Positions 35,987-46,850 of a stretch of 64,000 bases of DNA are shown here, in pieces. The position numbers were made by a program, and so were the translations under genes. A model generated the notes under the pieces. That model was not told the DNA's origin, did no database searches, and saw nothing but the letters and a program-made list of their open reading frames with translations. Source of the DNA: Primula veris (Eukaryota; Streptophyta; Magnoliopsida; Ericales; Primulaceae); the NCBI GenBank assembly GCA_963682055.1, contig OY821740.1:18748814-18812813 (forward strand), written 5' to 3'. Numbering within the stretch: position 1 is the stretch's first letter; every line of letters starts with the position of its first letter.

Positions 35987-36168
35987 ACCCTAAACCCTAA
36001 ACCCTAAATTACAAACCTACCCAAAATTACAAACCCTAAATTACAAACCCTAAACCCAAAACCCTAAATCCTAAACCCTAAACCCTAAACCCTAAATTAT
36101 AAATTACAAACCCTAAATTACAAACCCTAAACCCTAAACCCTAAATCCTAAACCCTAAACCCTAAATA
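35987..36168. repeat. Telomere-type CCCTAAA tract, copy A, right part
   Basis: Continuation of the interrupted tract, with CCCTAAA runs and ATTACAAA variants, ending at CCCTAAATATTCTG exactly as in copy B. Confidence 0.95.
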
Positions 36169-36188
36169 TTCTGAAATATACATACAAA

Positions 36189-36287
36189 CAGTACATTTAA
36201 TGCACGGTTTGTACAGATTTCATACAAACCGTACATTAAATGTACGGTTTGCATGTATTCTGTGCAAACCGTAAAATAAATGTACGG
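36189..36287. repeat. Internal palindrome array, copy A (40-nt period)
   Basis: Three units at 36189, 36229 and 36269 built on CCGTACATTAAATGTACGG, the same 40-nt period and near-palindrome as the element ends with a G-to-C type change in the arms. Confidence 0.92.
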
Positions 36288-36365
36288 TTTGTACCCCTGA
36301 TTTAAGCAGCGTCATTTTACGAATGTACTTTTTGCACTGAATCACCGTTAATAACGTAAAAAAAA

Positions 36366-36760
36366 ACTACAAACCGTAAAAATAATCTACGTTTTGTAGT
36401 GTAAATGACATTGGATACCATATCTATCAAAATAATTTCGACAAGACCTTATCACTTTTGAATTATTATGATTTGACAACCCTATCCGAAAATAACTACT
36501 CAATGCATTATTAAAGTTTGGAAATGACTACACCACAAAAAACACTACAAACCGTAAAAGTAATCTACGGTTTGTAGTGTAAATTACATTGGATACCATA
36601 TCTATCAAAATAAATCCGACAACATATTATCACTTTTGAATTATTATGATTTGACAACCCTATCCGAAAATGACTACTCAATGCATTATTAAAGTTTGGA
36701 AATGACTACACCAAAAAATTCACTACAAACCGTAAAAGTAATCTACGGTTTGTAGTGTAA
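36366..36760. repeat. 178-bp tandem repeats upstream of the transposase, copy A
   Basis: Unit starts ACTACAAACCGTAAAA at 36366, 36544 and (partial) 36722. Each unit opens with a palindrome-like CTACAAACCG...CGGTTTGTAG and ends in GGAAATGACTACACC. Confidence 0.95.
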
Positions 36761-36767
36761 ATTAACA

Positions 36768-36776
36768 CTATAAATA
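36768..36776 (+). promoter_or_regulatory. TATA box of the copy A transposase gene
   Basis: CTATAAATA 118 bp upstream of ATG 36894, directly after the last repeat unit. Identical in copy B. Confidence 0.75.
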
Positions 36777-36893
36777 TGACTCAATTTTGCCAATTCTAAC
36801 AAACCATAAAATCAAACACAAACACATTTCAGAAATCTCTAAAAAAATACTCATTTCTCCCCAATAAAATATATAAACAAACACTTTTCGAAA

Positions 36894-39579
36894 ATGAATT
36901 ACAACTATGGTTATGACAACAACCAATGGAATAACAACAATGCGAATTCATCCAGTGGCTCAAACGAAGAGCTAACACCGTATGTTGATGAATTGACTTG
37001 GAATACAAGGGATGAAATGCTTGCTGATCTTGCTGATGTGGCTGGAAATTGGGGTTTCATCCTTACGATTCGTAGGTCTGGAGGGGATGATGGGAGCAGA
37101 ACACCGTATGTTGATATTGTGTGTGATAAATCGGGGGTTTACGAAAAAAAGAAACCATCTTCCGTAAATTCAGGTACAAAGAAAAAAGATTATCCATTTT
37201 TCATTAAAGATTACGTAGTTAATGGTGAATGGATGTGTCACATAGAAAATGGACAACATAACCACCCACCTCCAACTTACCTCCAAGGGCAAGCACGGCG
37301 TGCTCGTTTAACCCAAGATGAAAAAGAAATTGTTAAAACTTTAAGGCAAAGTAGTTTTAAAGTTGGTGCAATATTAGAGGCCATAAAAAATCGAAATCCT
37401 GACAATGTATCAAACACTAAAACGATACATAATTTTTTGGCCGGACTGAAATTTAAAGAACGAGATGGTAAAAACCCGATACAGGAACTGTTTAATTTGT
37501 TGGATAGCCATCGCTACACATTCTACTATAATATGAACCCATCAACCCATTGCCTTAAGAACTTGTTTTTTGCACACCCCGATTCTATAAGGATGTTCAA
37601 AGCTTTTCCTGATGTCTTGTTAATGGATTGTACATATAGGACAAACCGTTTTAATATGTCATTTCTAGAAGTCATAGGAATGACATCAACGAACCAAACA
37701 TATTGTTTAGGTTTTGTTTTCATGAGTGACGAGACAAAGGAAAGTTATATATGGGCATTGGAAAAATTTTAAAGTTACATTGGAGGGGTGTATACTACAT
37801 AGGGTGTTTGTAACCGACAGGGAAATGGCCTTATCAAATGCTTTATCCGTCGTTTTTCCCGATTCGCATCATATTTTGTGCACTTTTCATATTGCAAAAA
37901 ATGTTTTGAAAAACTGCCGTAAAAAGATCCCTGAAGAGGAGTGGCAAACGTTTCTAGATGATTGGGGTTTATTGGTTGATTCTGAGTCGATAGAGGAGTA
38001 CAATCATAACCGAACTTATTTCAATTCCTCTTACAAATCGTACCCTGCTGTGATTAAGTATGTAGACAAGCTTTTAAATGATTATGCTGAAAAGTTTGTT
38101 GCATGCTATACCAACCATACAACACATCTAGGTAACAGAACTAGCAATCGAGCCGAACAACAACATGCTAAGCTGAAAAGATCCCTTTCCACAAATACTG
38201 GCACGCTTGAAACTGTTTGGGTAGAGGTGAATAGAATTCTAGAAAAACAGTTTGAGGATATTAAGATGAAGTTGGATAAATGCAAGTCTTATTTTCCACA
38301 TTCTGAACGAACACCTCTATTTATAAATCTTAGGTCATATATCACACACTATGCCTTTGATTTATTATTTCAAGAACACAAAAAATGTAGTGCCCAGGCT
38401 GATGAGAATTGTTCTTGCGGTTTCAAATTGTCTCACGGTTTACATTGTCATCATATTATGAGTGAACATATTTTATTTGGGAAGCCTCTTCCTCTAGAAT
38501 ATATTCATCCATTCTGGAAAAAATTAGACGTAATTGATGATAATGGGAACACCGATGATTATGGGGTAGAGGGTGATCTAGAAGAGTTTAAAAGTGTTTA
38601 TGCTAGCAAAACTAATGTTGAAAAACGGCATATGAAAACACAACTCCGAGAGATAACCGTACCAGCCAGAACATCTATCAGTGACCCCGAAGTGAGAGTA
38701 AATAGGGGGAGACCTAGAAAAGGCGACAAATCTAGTAAGAGAGATAAGTTGGGATGGGAGTATGTGGAGGAACAGAGTGCTGGTGCTAGTAGGGACAAGG
38801 GCAAAGGCAAGGCGGATGAAACACCGGAGGTAAGGGTAAACCCAACTAGGAGGCCGCGAAACCAGAACCCTAAACCCACCCTCAATAGGCCAACCTTCCT
38901 GTACAGTGACCAAATATGGGTCATGTTACATAGTTACATCGAAACGGTTTATGATGTGCGTGGGGATGGTAACTGTGGGTTCCGGGTAATTGCAAATGTT
39001 ACGGGTAAACAGCATGAGGAAGATGATTGGTACGCAGTAAGATGTGAGTTGTTTCAAGAGCTGCAGCAAATGAAAGGTGTTTATTATGAGCTGTTTGAGA
39101 ATATTGACTTTGAAGCTTACCGGTATGATTATATTTTATCAAGTTTAAATTTTTATCATGCTACAAATCCCGCACCTTCTGACAAATGGATGAGATTTCC
39201 GTCTTATGGGTTTTTAATTGCTTCTCATTACAATATTCCAATTGTATTGTTGTCCTTATGGCAAAATAATAATGAAGGGGTAAACGTGTGGAACAATATT
39301 TTTTTACCTCTTTATACTGGTCCGCCTCGGGGAACGACATATTACATTCCGACTATAATGGTGTTCGTCAACAGTTGTCACTATGCTCAGGTTATTCCTA
39401 AAGAAGAAGGGATCTTCCCAATGCTAGGAATTATAGCACGGTGGGAACAAACACGCACTGAGGCAGCTGCGCCATGGAAGGAACTTTTCCGACCAAATTT
39501 CAAGTTATATATGGCGCTGGAAAAGCAATCGGGAAAGCAAAAAGCAAATGAAGAAGAAGCTATACACCTAAGTCCATAA
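36894..39579 (+). pseudogene. MULE transposase fused to OTU protease domain, frameshifted (copy A)
   Basis: One gene in two frames: 36894 to about 37768, then on to 39579. An extra T in the run at 37767-37770 (four Ts against three in copy B) breaks the frame. Order: Asn-rich N-terminus; FAR1/GCM-type zinc region ending ENGQHNHPP, in which one Cys of copy B is Tyr (KKDYPF); MULE DDE core with DCTYRTN, FVTDREMALSNAL, CTFHIAKNV and NRAEQQHAKLK; SWIM zinc finger CSCGF...LHCHH (38407-38455); basic linker; then an OTU-type cysteine-protease domain with catalytic Cys in DGNCGF (codon 38974) and His in NSCHYAQV (codon 39379). Family knowledge: MULE transposase cuts and inserts the element; OTU domains remove ubiquitin. 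What the OTU does in a transposon is inference. Confidence 0.88.
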
Positions 39580-39760
39580 TCAGTTTTTTATTTTTAATTT
39601 TATGTAAATTACTATTTTTTCCAAGTTTTTGTAAATTTATATGATGTAAACAAATGTTTAATAAATTTGTTTTATGAAATTTAGTTCTTGTTTGCATATT
39701 GAGTTAATTTATTTTATGAAATTTAAATCTACGGTTTACAGTACAGATTTTAACTGTAAA

Positions 39761-39819
39761 CCGTAGCTTAAATATACGGTTTACAGTGAAACACGGTAGA
39801 CCGTAGATTTAATCTACGG
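39761..39819. repeat. Right subterminal palindrome array, copy A
   Basis: Units at 39761 (degenerate) and 39801 (CCGTAGATTTAATCTACGG), 40-nt period, mirroring the left end. A partial unit lies at about 39726. Confidence 0.92.
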
Positions 39820-39873
39820 TCATTACGTTTTTACAGAATTTTTGAGGTTTAAAAATCCATCCTCTTTATATAA

Positions 39874-41986
39874 GCATAAAAAGTCCAACCTTTGACTTTA
39901 TTGAAGGTAATTTGGATAAAGTAACACAACAATAATATTTTGCTAAAGTTTGTGTTTCCTAGAAAGCTACGTCTAATTTGAGAAAGTGATCAATGTCATT
40001 CTACTTCTCTTAAGACATTAACATTAACAATCTAAGAGCTAGTAGTTTTTCAATAAACTTTGCAACATTTAGAATTTATGTGTGACGAAAGATTACTTTT
40101 GTTTGATCTTAAAAACATTCCGCCAACTAGCAAACCAATGAGAGTAACGATTCTTAAAAGTCAAACTACCCTCTAAACGGTGGATGTATAAATATTGTGT
40201 TACATAACCTTGTTAAGACATTATTTGTTATAAAATATTAAATATGTGCGTGTGCATAGCTCATTTATTTTTAGGGATGAAAATTTTAAGGTATCCGTTG
40301 ACATAGTACTACATTTCTATATATAATATTTCTTGTTTGGTTAGTTTATATTAATAAAACTAAAAAGAGTAAAATTATTACATATGAGTTTGAGATAACG
40401 TGCAACAAGTTGCACCGCTACTTCTTTTTAAATAGCAAATCGAATAGTTGAAAACATATTGGTATTTTATGCTAACTTAAACAATAAATTAAGGAAATTA
40501 GAAGGGGTACATTTTCATTCAGATGACATGCATGCCCATGCCGATACCAAGTGGCAAGAATGATTTCATCTTTTCCGTATACTTTGACTTTATTTTTATT
40601 GCTTGCATGTAATTTGTACACACATTTTCAAAATTGTTCGTTTACGTTTAGGAACCTGCTAATGTCTCTTGTACAAATTCTGAATATAAACAATAGATAT
40701 AGGGAAACATTTTGGGAGTTTTTTTTAGGTGACAAACGTATATAGTTAATTTCAGAAAGGTATTTTTCAGTTCTCTTTTACTCAGACCCTATTAACTAGT
40801 GGATTTTATTTCCACCCACTTAAGAATTACAGCCTGTGCTCTGTGAGCTATGACCAAACTAATTATAGCAAATTCAATCACGCCAAATATGGATTAAAAT
40901 GATTGCTAGGTAATCAGAATATATAAATACTTTTGACTCATCATCAGTTCATTACACATGGCTGGTCCTTAACCAGGGTGTGTATTAGAATCCGTACACT
41001 CTCTAATCTTGAAAAGTGCAACGAAATTAGCTTAGAATTTTTTGTTTACGATTTTGTAATAAGCGTACAAAATAAAATTAACATTACCAATCAATGGGAA
41101 AGTCTAACTTTCATAACAGTATATTCATTAAAAAGGGCATCACCAAATGTATAGAATAATTTCATCTGTTGCACATGTCGGCACGGAAAGATTACAGTTG
41201 TGACAATCTCCCGAATTTAAGTTGTTTTTATTATCATCATGTATGAAGACGGGGGTTTACAGGCTAATGATACCTACGATATTTCCACCCATTTTCACAC
41301 TGAACAAATCACAAATCCCTATCAACCAAAACAAATTTTCATTATGTTCAAATATTAACGAGTTTGTTATAATTACGTTTCGATCTTTATTAGTGTGTGA
41401 ACGAGTGTGTAAACAGTGTATGTATCATTATCCGTCTTCCTCATATCTAAATACAAAAAGTATCTGTCTAAACCAGAATTGTGAAATGTGAGCCTGATTT
41501 TCTTTAAAAAAAAATTATAATTTATATTAAGTTATTTTACGAAAGAAATGTGGGCTAAAATACTAAAATTTAAAAATTTTAATCAAAATAAATAGGAAAA
41601 AAATCAATTTTTCATCAATTTTTTTCATCTTAGCTAGTTGCATTCTAAATATATAAATTTCAGCTCCTGGCCGACATCCTGATTCATTGCTCACTCAAGT
41701 TACATTGTGAATTTGTAACATCAAATCTCTATAACAAATTTCGAAAAGAAAAGGAAAATATAATTCTTCCTAATTTGTTTCATAATAAGTCCTGGATAAA
41801 CAAACAACTCCTTTTTGTCTAATGTAAATAAAGAGAATATATGTAGTTGTTTAATATGCCCGTCTACGCCTTTATTGATGATTAGCAACAGGAAAATCCT
41901 CGTCGGGTGGGATCCTTAATTAATTATGTTTCAAACCTTTTTGCTACTATATATATTACACCACAACAAATATCGTGTTATGGTTT
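39874..41986. other. Intergenic spacer between the MULE copies
   Basis: AT-rich, no gene or element I can support. Open frames at 40551-40745, 40933-41154 and 41222-41491 show no domain. Confidence 0.55.
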
Positions 41987-42218
41987 TGTGGTGTCTTTTG
42001 TCTCTTTTTTCTTACGATCTTAATACCGTTAGGCGTTAGTTAAAAGAGACAAAAGACACCACAGAATCATAATTTCGTTAGGCGTTAGTTAAAAGAGAGC
42101 TCTTTTGGAATGATTTGCTTAGCATAAAAGAAATATCTTTTTGTGGTGTCTTTTGTCTCTTTTTGCTTACGGTCTTAATACCGTTAGGCGTTAGCTAAAA
42201 GAGACAAAAGACACCACA
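41987..42218. repeat. Two tandem perfect-stem hairpins
   Basis: TGTGGTGTCTTTTGTCTCTT pairs with its complement in each of 41987-42063 and 42142-42218 (22-bp stems, about 33-nt loops, 155-bp period). GTTAGGCGTTAG follows at four places between about 42028 and 42243. This may be a duplicated MITE or a hairpin transcript source; no identity known to me. Confidence 0.85.
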
Positions 42219-44735
42219 TAATCATAATATCGTTAGGCGTTAGTTAAAAGATAGGTTTTTCGGAAAGATTTGCTTAGTATAGCCTCTATCACTACGACTC
42301 ATCTTTGGTACTGAGATTTTTTAGATTATCTATATATGTAGAAGTCTCATTAAGTACGATGTGTTGACGTGTGCATCGAAAGACAACCGTCAAGTTCCAT
42401 CTTGACTAGAAGATGAATGAGTTAACCAAAAAAGAAAGGTTAGACTATGTTACTTCAATCTTGTAACATTGTAAATATGACCTTCATATATAATAGAACA
42501 AATAAATACTATTTTATATTATTTATCCTCGGCTTAATTTACTAATGTTCGGATAACTCACCTTCTCTCAGAAAAGTGATTAAAAACATCAAAGTTTTGG
42601 TTATAAATATCTTGAGTGAATTCAAAATGTAAAAAAACAACGCAAGAAATAGATTCATTAATATTGCATGGAAGTTAGAGCAAGCACTACTCACACCTTA
42701 TATGAACTTTTAATGCATATTTTAGGAAATTTTACTAATTTTTGGCAAATAATTACAATTATCATGTTCCTTTAAAATATTTTCAAATTTTGAAGGTGAC
42801 CCAATAATTCTTATATAAAAGAAAGCAAAAGTATTTCTCATATTATTTTACAAAAGTGAGATGTCATCATGCTTGTATACAAAATGAATTAAAAAGAGAG
42901 AGAGAGAAAATAAAGAGATTTATAAAGTAATTGGTGTTTTGTGTAAATGTAAAATGAAGAAAAAAAAAAACAGTTTTTTGTTAAATTTGGAGAAAATAGT
43001 AAACCGCCGTGCTTACCCTAGGCCTTAGCCCCTTCCTTTTTGCGAAGAAGCGCTAGCTCTCCATAGACGTGTATGTAGGCTACAAGCACTTATTTGCTTC
43101 CAATCCTTTTTGCTTAATATACATTCGCCTTACTTTCCAAAAAAAAAAAAAAACTTCTGCTTTTGTTATACAAAAGACGAAACATACTTTGTTTACTTTC
43201 AATATTCAATCATCCATGACTGGATAAATAGCCGCTCAACTTTATCATTCTGCAAATAGGAACGCAATTTACATGTATGGAAATTTGATTTGACCAAAAA
43301 ACATGAAAAACTTTAATAATTTAGGGGACTCTGAGTAAGAACAAACATCCGGAATTGGACATCAAATGCCATCCGTAAATTTGGAGCTATAAATGGTAAC
43401 TAATAAAATATTAAATAAACATTTAAACAACATTATTATTATTATTATTATGATATAATAAAAAAATCACTATAAGAAAAAATTTATTTAACATTATAAA
43501 ACTTTTTCGGTTATATTGTTAAAGTGGTTGTCATTAATTTTAGTAACAGTTTAACAACCACCCTCACAAGTCACATCCATTGGTCGCATTCGATTTGTTA
43601 AATTAATAACGACTTTCACCAACACTAGCTAATTCACTGAAACTTTGATTGTCAAAACCTCAAAACCGGATCAACTACACATATCAACTCAGAAACCTAT
43701 ACAATTCGATCTAATGGATCAAAATATCGAATATAGAGCTCGTTTTTACAATCATGAATAGAAAGAATGGTATACCCACCTATGGAGTTAGAGATATAAG
43801 TAAAGAAAAAAAACAAAAACAAGGGAAGGGAGAAAGTGAGCTAGAAAAGGAGTGATTAGTTACTTAAGAAAATTGTAGTTTTTTGTGAAAAAATAATTTT
43901 GAAATGTGCGTTTTTGGTAATATAGTTTCAAAAGGGATAGGTTGTGATAAATTTTCCTCATTTATACTTCTAGTAAAAACAAAACAATTTATGTTTTAAA
44001 ATATTGTATGCACTTGTGCCATTCACGTTCTTTTGTAAGAGTGTACTTCTCATCTTAATTTATGATTTTTTTTATTATTATTTACTTCCAATACTTAAGA
44101 TGCAAAAAGCGTAAGTCTTTACATTTTGCCAAAAGGACTTGAAAATAATTAGTAAAGTTTTTACCTTTTCATCTCCATAATGTCACCAAATGTCCCTTCT
44201 TCTTGGTTCTAAAATCCTTATCATCATAATTAATGCATTTTCCACACTTGCACGTGATAACAGCAATGTATACCTATAAACAATTAAAATTATAGAAAAC
44301 TGATTTGTCATATATTACTATTTCTTGGCTCCTAAGATTCAAGTTATAAATGGATACCAAACTTTATATTGTTATATTTCTATTAACCACTCATTGGAAA
44401 GACTCCTTGTTTTCTTTCTTTCCGTTTCTAAATCCACGTCTTCTCTCATTAGTTCTCTGTTGGTAGTTGTGAATTTAATGTGGAATTTGTCCTTACTTTT
44501 TTATTCAAAGTTGACTGTGCGCTTATAGATTTTGTTATACGGTAGAGGACGTCACGCAATTTTTTTGGATATCAAAATAAAAATAAAAATCATTCATTAA
44601 AAGATAAAATAAAGTGAAACCTATCACTTGCTATTTTTGAAGTACTGTTTATATAGAGATATTGTTATTTATTTATTAATTTTGATACAACAGAAATCAA
44701 AATAAATAAAAACTTGGCACCACACGTGCGGATCG
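42219..44735. other. Intergenic spacer
   Basis: AT-rich; no coding region supported. Holds a GA-rich run near 42895, poly-A near 43140 and (ATT)n near 43433. Confidence 0.55.
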
Positions 44736-45132
44736 CTATCCCGCAAATCCTTTCGACAATAAATCTGTCAAAATCGTAGGGGCATCTTCATACATCTGAA
44801 ATTCTTTGGCCATCACTCTCCCGATCTTGATCAAGTGGTCTGCATACATGTTTCTTGTGCAAGCGAAATATAATGAAAGTATGACATTTAATAAGTATAA
44901 ATTTTATATCCGCAATTAGGCCATAGAATAAGCAATTTCAAGGCGTCTCCTTCATGACAATCTTCACTGCGGAGTATGCGTCCGATTCCACTTCAAAACT
45001 TATGAAACATTTGGCCAAAGCGATTGTTATATCTCGATAGATAGCCCATAATATCAAGTGGGATGTGATGCTATAATTTACTGGTGAATCCCAAGATCCA
45101 CATTCCATTTTCATCACGGAGCAATTCGTTTA
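44736..45132 (-). pseudogene. LINE RNase H fragment, left of MULE copy B
   Basis: Minus-strand frames give LLRDENGMWILGFTSKL, AIYRDITIALAKCF, FEVESDAYSAVKIVMKE and RNMYADHLIKIGRVMAK, ending with a stop at 44736. These are the RNase H core and tail of a plant LINE polyprotein, interrupted by small frameshifts and stops. It continues across copy B at 52091: the LINE was one unit before insertion. Confidence 0.8.
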
Positions 45133-45177
45133 GAGGTTGTATTTTTAAACTTCAATTTTTCTGAAAATACGCTGAAA

Positions 45178-45317
45178 TCGTAGATTAAATCTACGGTCTG
45201 CATTGATTCAATACAAACCGTAGATTTAATCTACGGTTTACAGACATTTGCTGCAAACCGTAGATTAAATCTACTGTCTGTATTGAATCAATGCAGACCG
45301 TAGATTTAATCTACGGT
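45178..45317. repeat. Left subterminal palindrome array, copy B
   Basis: Four units at 45178, 45219, 45259 and 45299, alternating CCGTAGATTAAATCTAC and CCGTAGATTTAATCTACGG cores. Spacers such as TCTGCATTGATTCAATACA are also palindrome-like. Confidence 0.95.
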
Positions 45318-45982
45318 TTGCAGCAAATGTCTGTAAATTACACAGTCAGTCCCTGCTTTTCAAAATTACACAGTCAGTCCATGCGCGAAAATTACACAGA
45401 CAGTCCCTTGAAAACAGAATTTCACGTTTTTTTTTAAAAAAAATAAACTTTTATACTATACTCTCTCTCTTTCTCTCAAAAACCCCCAATTTTCATCCCA
45501 AAAAACCACCCAAATCAATCAAACACATTACCTATCAAATTAATTAACAAAAAAACCCCAAATCATCAATCAAATTTATCCATAATTCAAGGGTATATCT
45601 TTTATTCTCTAATTTATTATTTATATTGTGTAATTTCAATTTGTAAAATAGGAAAAAATATATAAAATATGCAAATTGATTATTCACTTAGCTATATATA
45701 ATTGTTTGTTGTTTGTTTATATTAATTATAGAAATTATAATAATTGTTGATATTTGTCCCATTTTTGCATGTTTTTTTTTTGTGTAATTTTAATTTGTAA
45801 ACTAGGAAAAAATATATAAAATATGCAAAACCATAATTCACTTAGCTATATATAATTGTTTGTTGTTTGTTTATATTAATTATAGAAATTATAATAATTG
45901 TTGATATTTGTCTCATTTTTGCATGTTTTTTTATTTTGTGTTTGGTTAATTTCAATTGTTGATAATTGTTGATAATGTGTTT

Positions 45983-46850
45983 GGTTATGATTAAAAAATT
46001 GAGTTATGATTGTTTGGTTTATGATTAAATGTGTGTTTTGTTATGATTAAAAAATTGAATTATTATTGTTTGGTTTATGATTAAATGTGTGTTTGGTTAT
46101 GATTAAAAAATAGAGTTATTATTGTTTGGTTTTATGATTAAATGTGTTTGGTTATGATTAAAAAATGGAGTTATTATTGTTTGGTTTATGATTAAATGTG
46201 TGTTTGGTTATGATTAAAAAATTGAATTATTATTGTTTGGTTTATGATTAAATGTGTGTTTGGTTATGATTAAAAAATTGAGTTATTATTGTTTGGTTTT
46301 ATGATTAAATGTGTTTGGTTATGATTAAAAAATTGAGTTATTATTGTTTGGTTTATGATTAAACGTGTGTTTGGTTATGATTAAAAAATTGAATTATTAT
46401 TGTTTGGTTTATGATTAAATGTGTGTTTGGTTATGATTAAAAAATTGAATTATTATTGTTTGGTTTATGATTAAATGTGTTTGGTTATGATTAAAAAATT
46501 GAGTTATTATTGTTTGATTATTATTGTTTGGTTTATGATTAAATGTGTTTGGTTATGATTAAAAAATTGAGTTATTATTGTTTGATTATGATTGTTTGGT
46601 TATAATTGTTTAGTTATCATTGTTTTGGTTATCATTAATTGGTTATAATTGAGTTATCATTGTTTGGTTATCATTAATTGGTTATGATTGTTTGGTTATC
46701 ATTAATTGGTTATCATTGTTTGGTTATCATTAATTGGTTATTAATTGGTTATTTTATCATTGTTTGATTATCATTAATTGGTTATTAATTGGTTATTTTA
46801 TCATTGTTTGGTTATCATTAACCGAGTTATATTTGGTTATCACAGTTAGA
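45983..46850. repeat. AT-rich minisatellite upstream of the PMD gene, copy B
   Basis: About eleven units of about 55 bp (TTTGGTTATGATTAAAAAAT, then TTATTGTTTGGTTTATGAT) to 46580, followed by shorter TGGTTATCATTAAT units up to the start codon at 46851. Absent from copy A, where this part is deleted. Confidence 0.92.

Larger units (their letters stand above)
32270..39864 (+). mobile_element. MULE copy A: PMD + MULE-transposase/OTU element, 7.6 kb
   Basis: Terminal inverted repeats start GAGGTTGGCTG (left) and GAGGATGGATT (right end read on the minus strand) and align without large gaps for about 50 bp into CCGTAGATTAAATCTACGG. A perfect 9-bp target duplication, tttatataa, lies at 32261-32269 and 39865-39873. 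Contents in order: palindrome array, about 145-bp repeats, a 5'-deleted PMD gene, a telomere-type tract with a solo LTR inside it, a second palindrome array, 178-bp repeats with a TATA box, a transposase-OTU gene and a terminal palindrome array. Relative to copy B about 2 kb is missing at 33150. Frameshifts and stops make it non-autonomous. Confidence 0.9.

Noticed and set aside
34660..36168. CCCTAAA tracts as a real chromosome end or telomere fusion site
   Set aside because: The same tract sits at the same internal place in both MULE copies, with unique element sequence on each side, so it is element cargo.
37726..39579. A separate OTU protein gene starting at ATG 37726
   Set aside because: Copy B shows the transposase frame continuing through this point; the apparent second gene results from one extra T. 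A start at 37726 lies within the MULE core.
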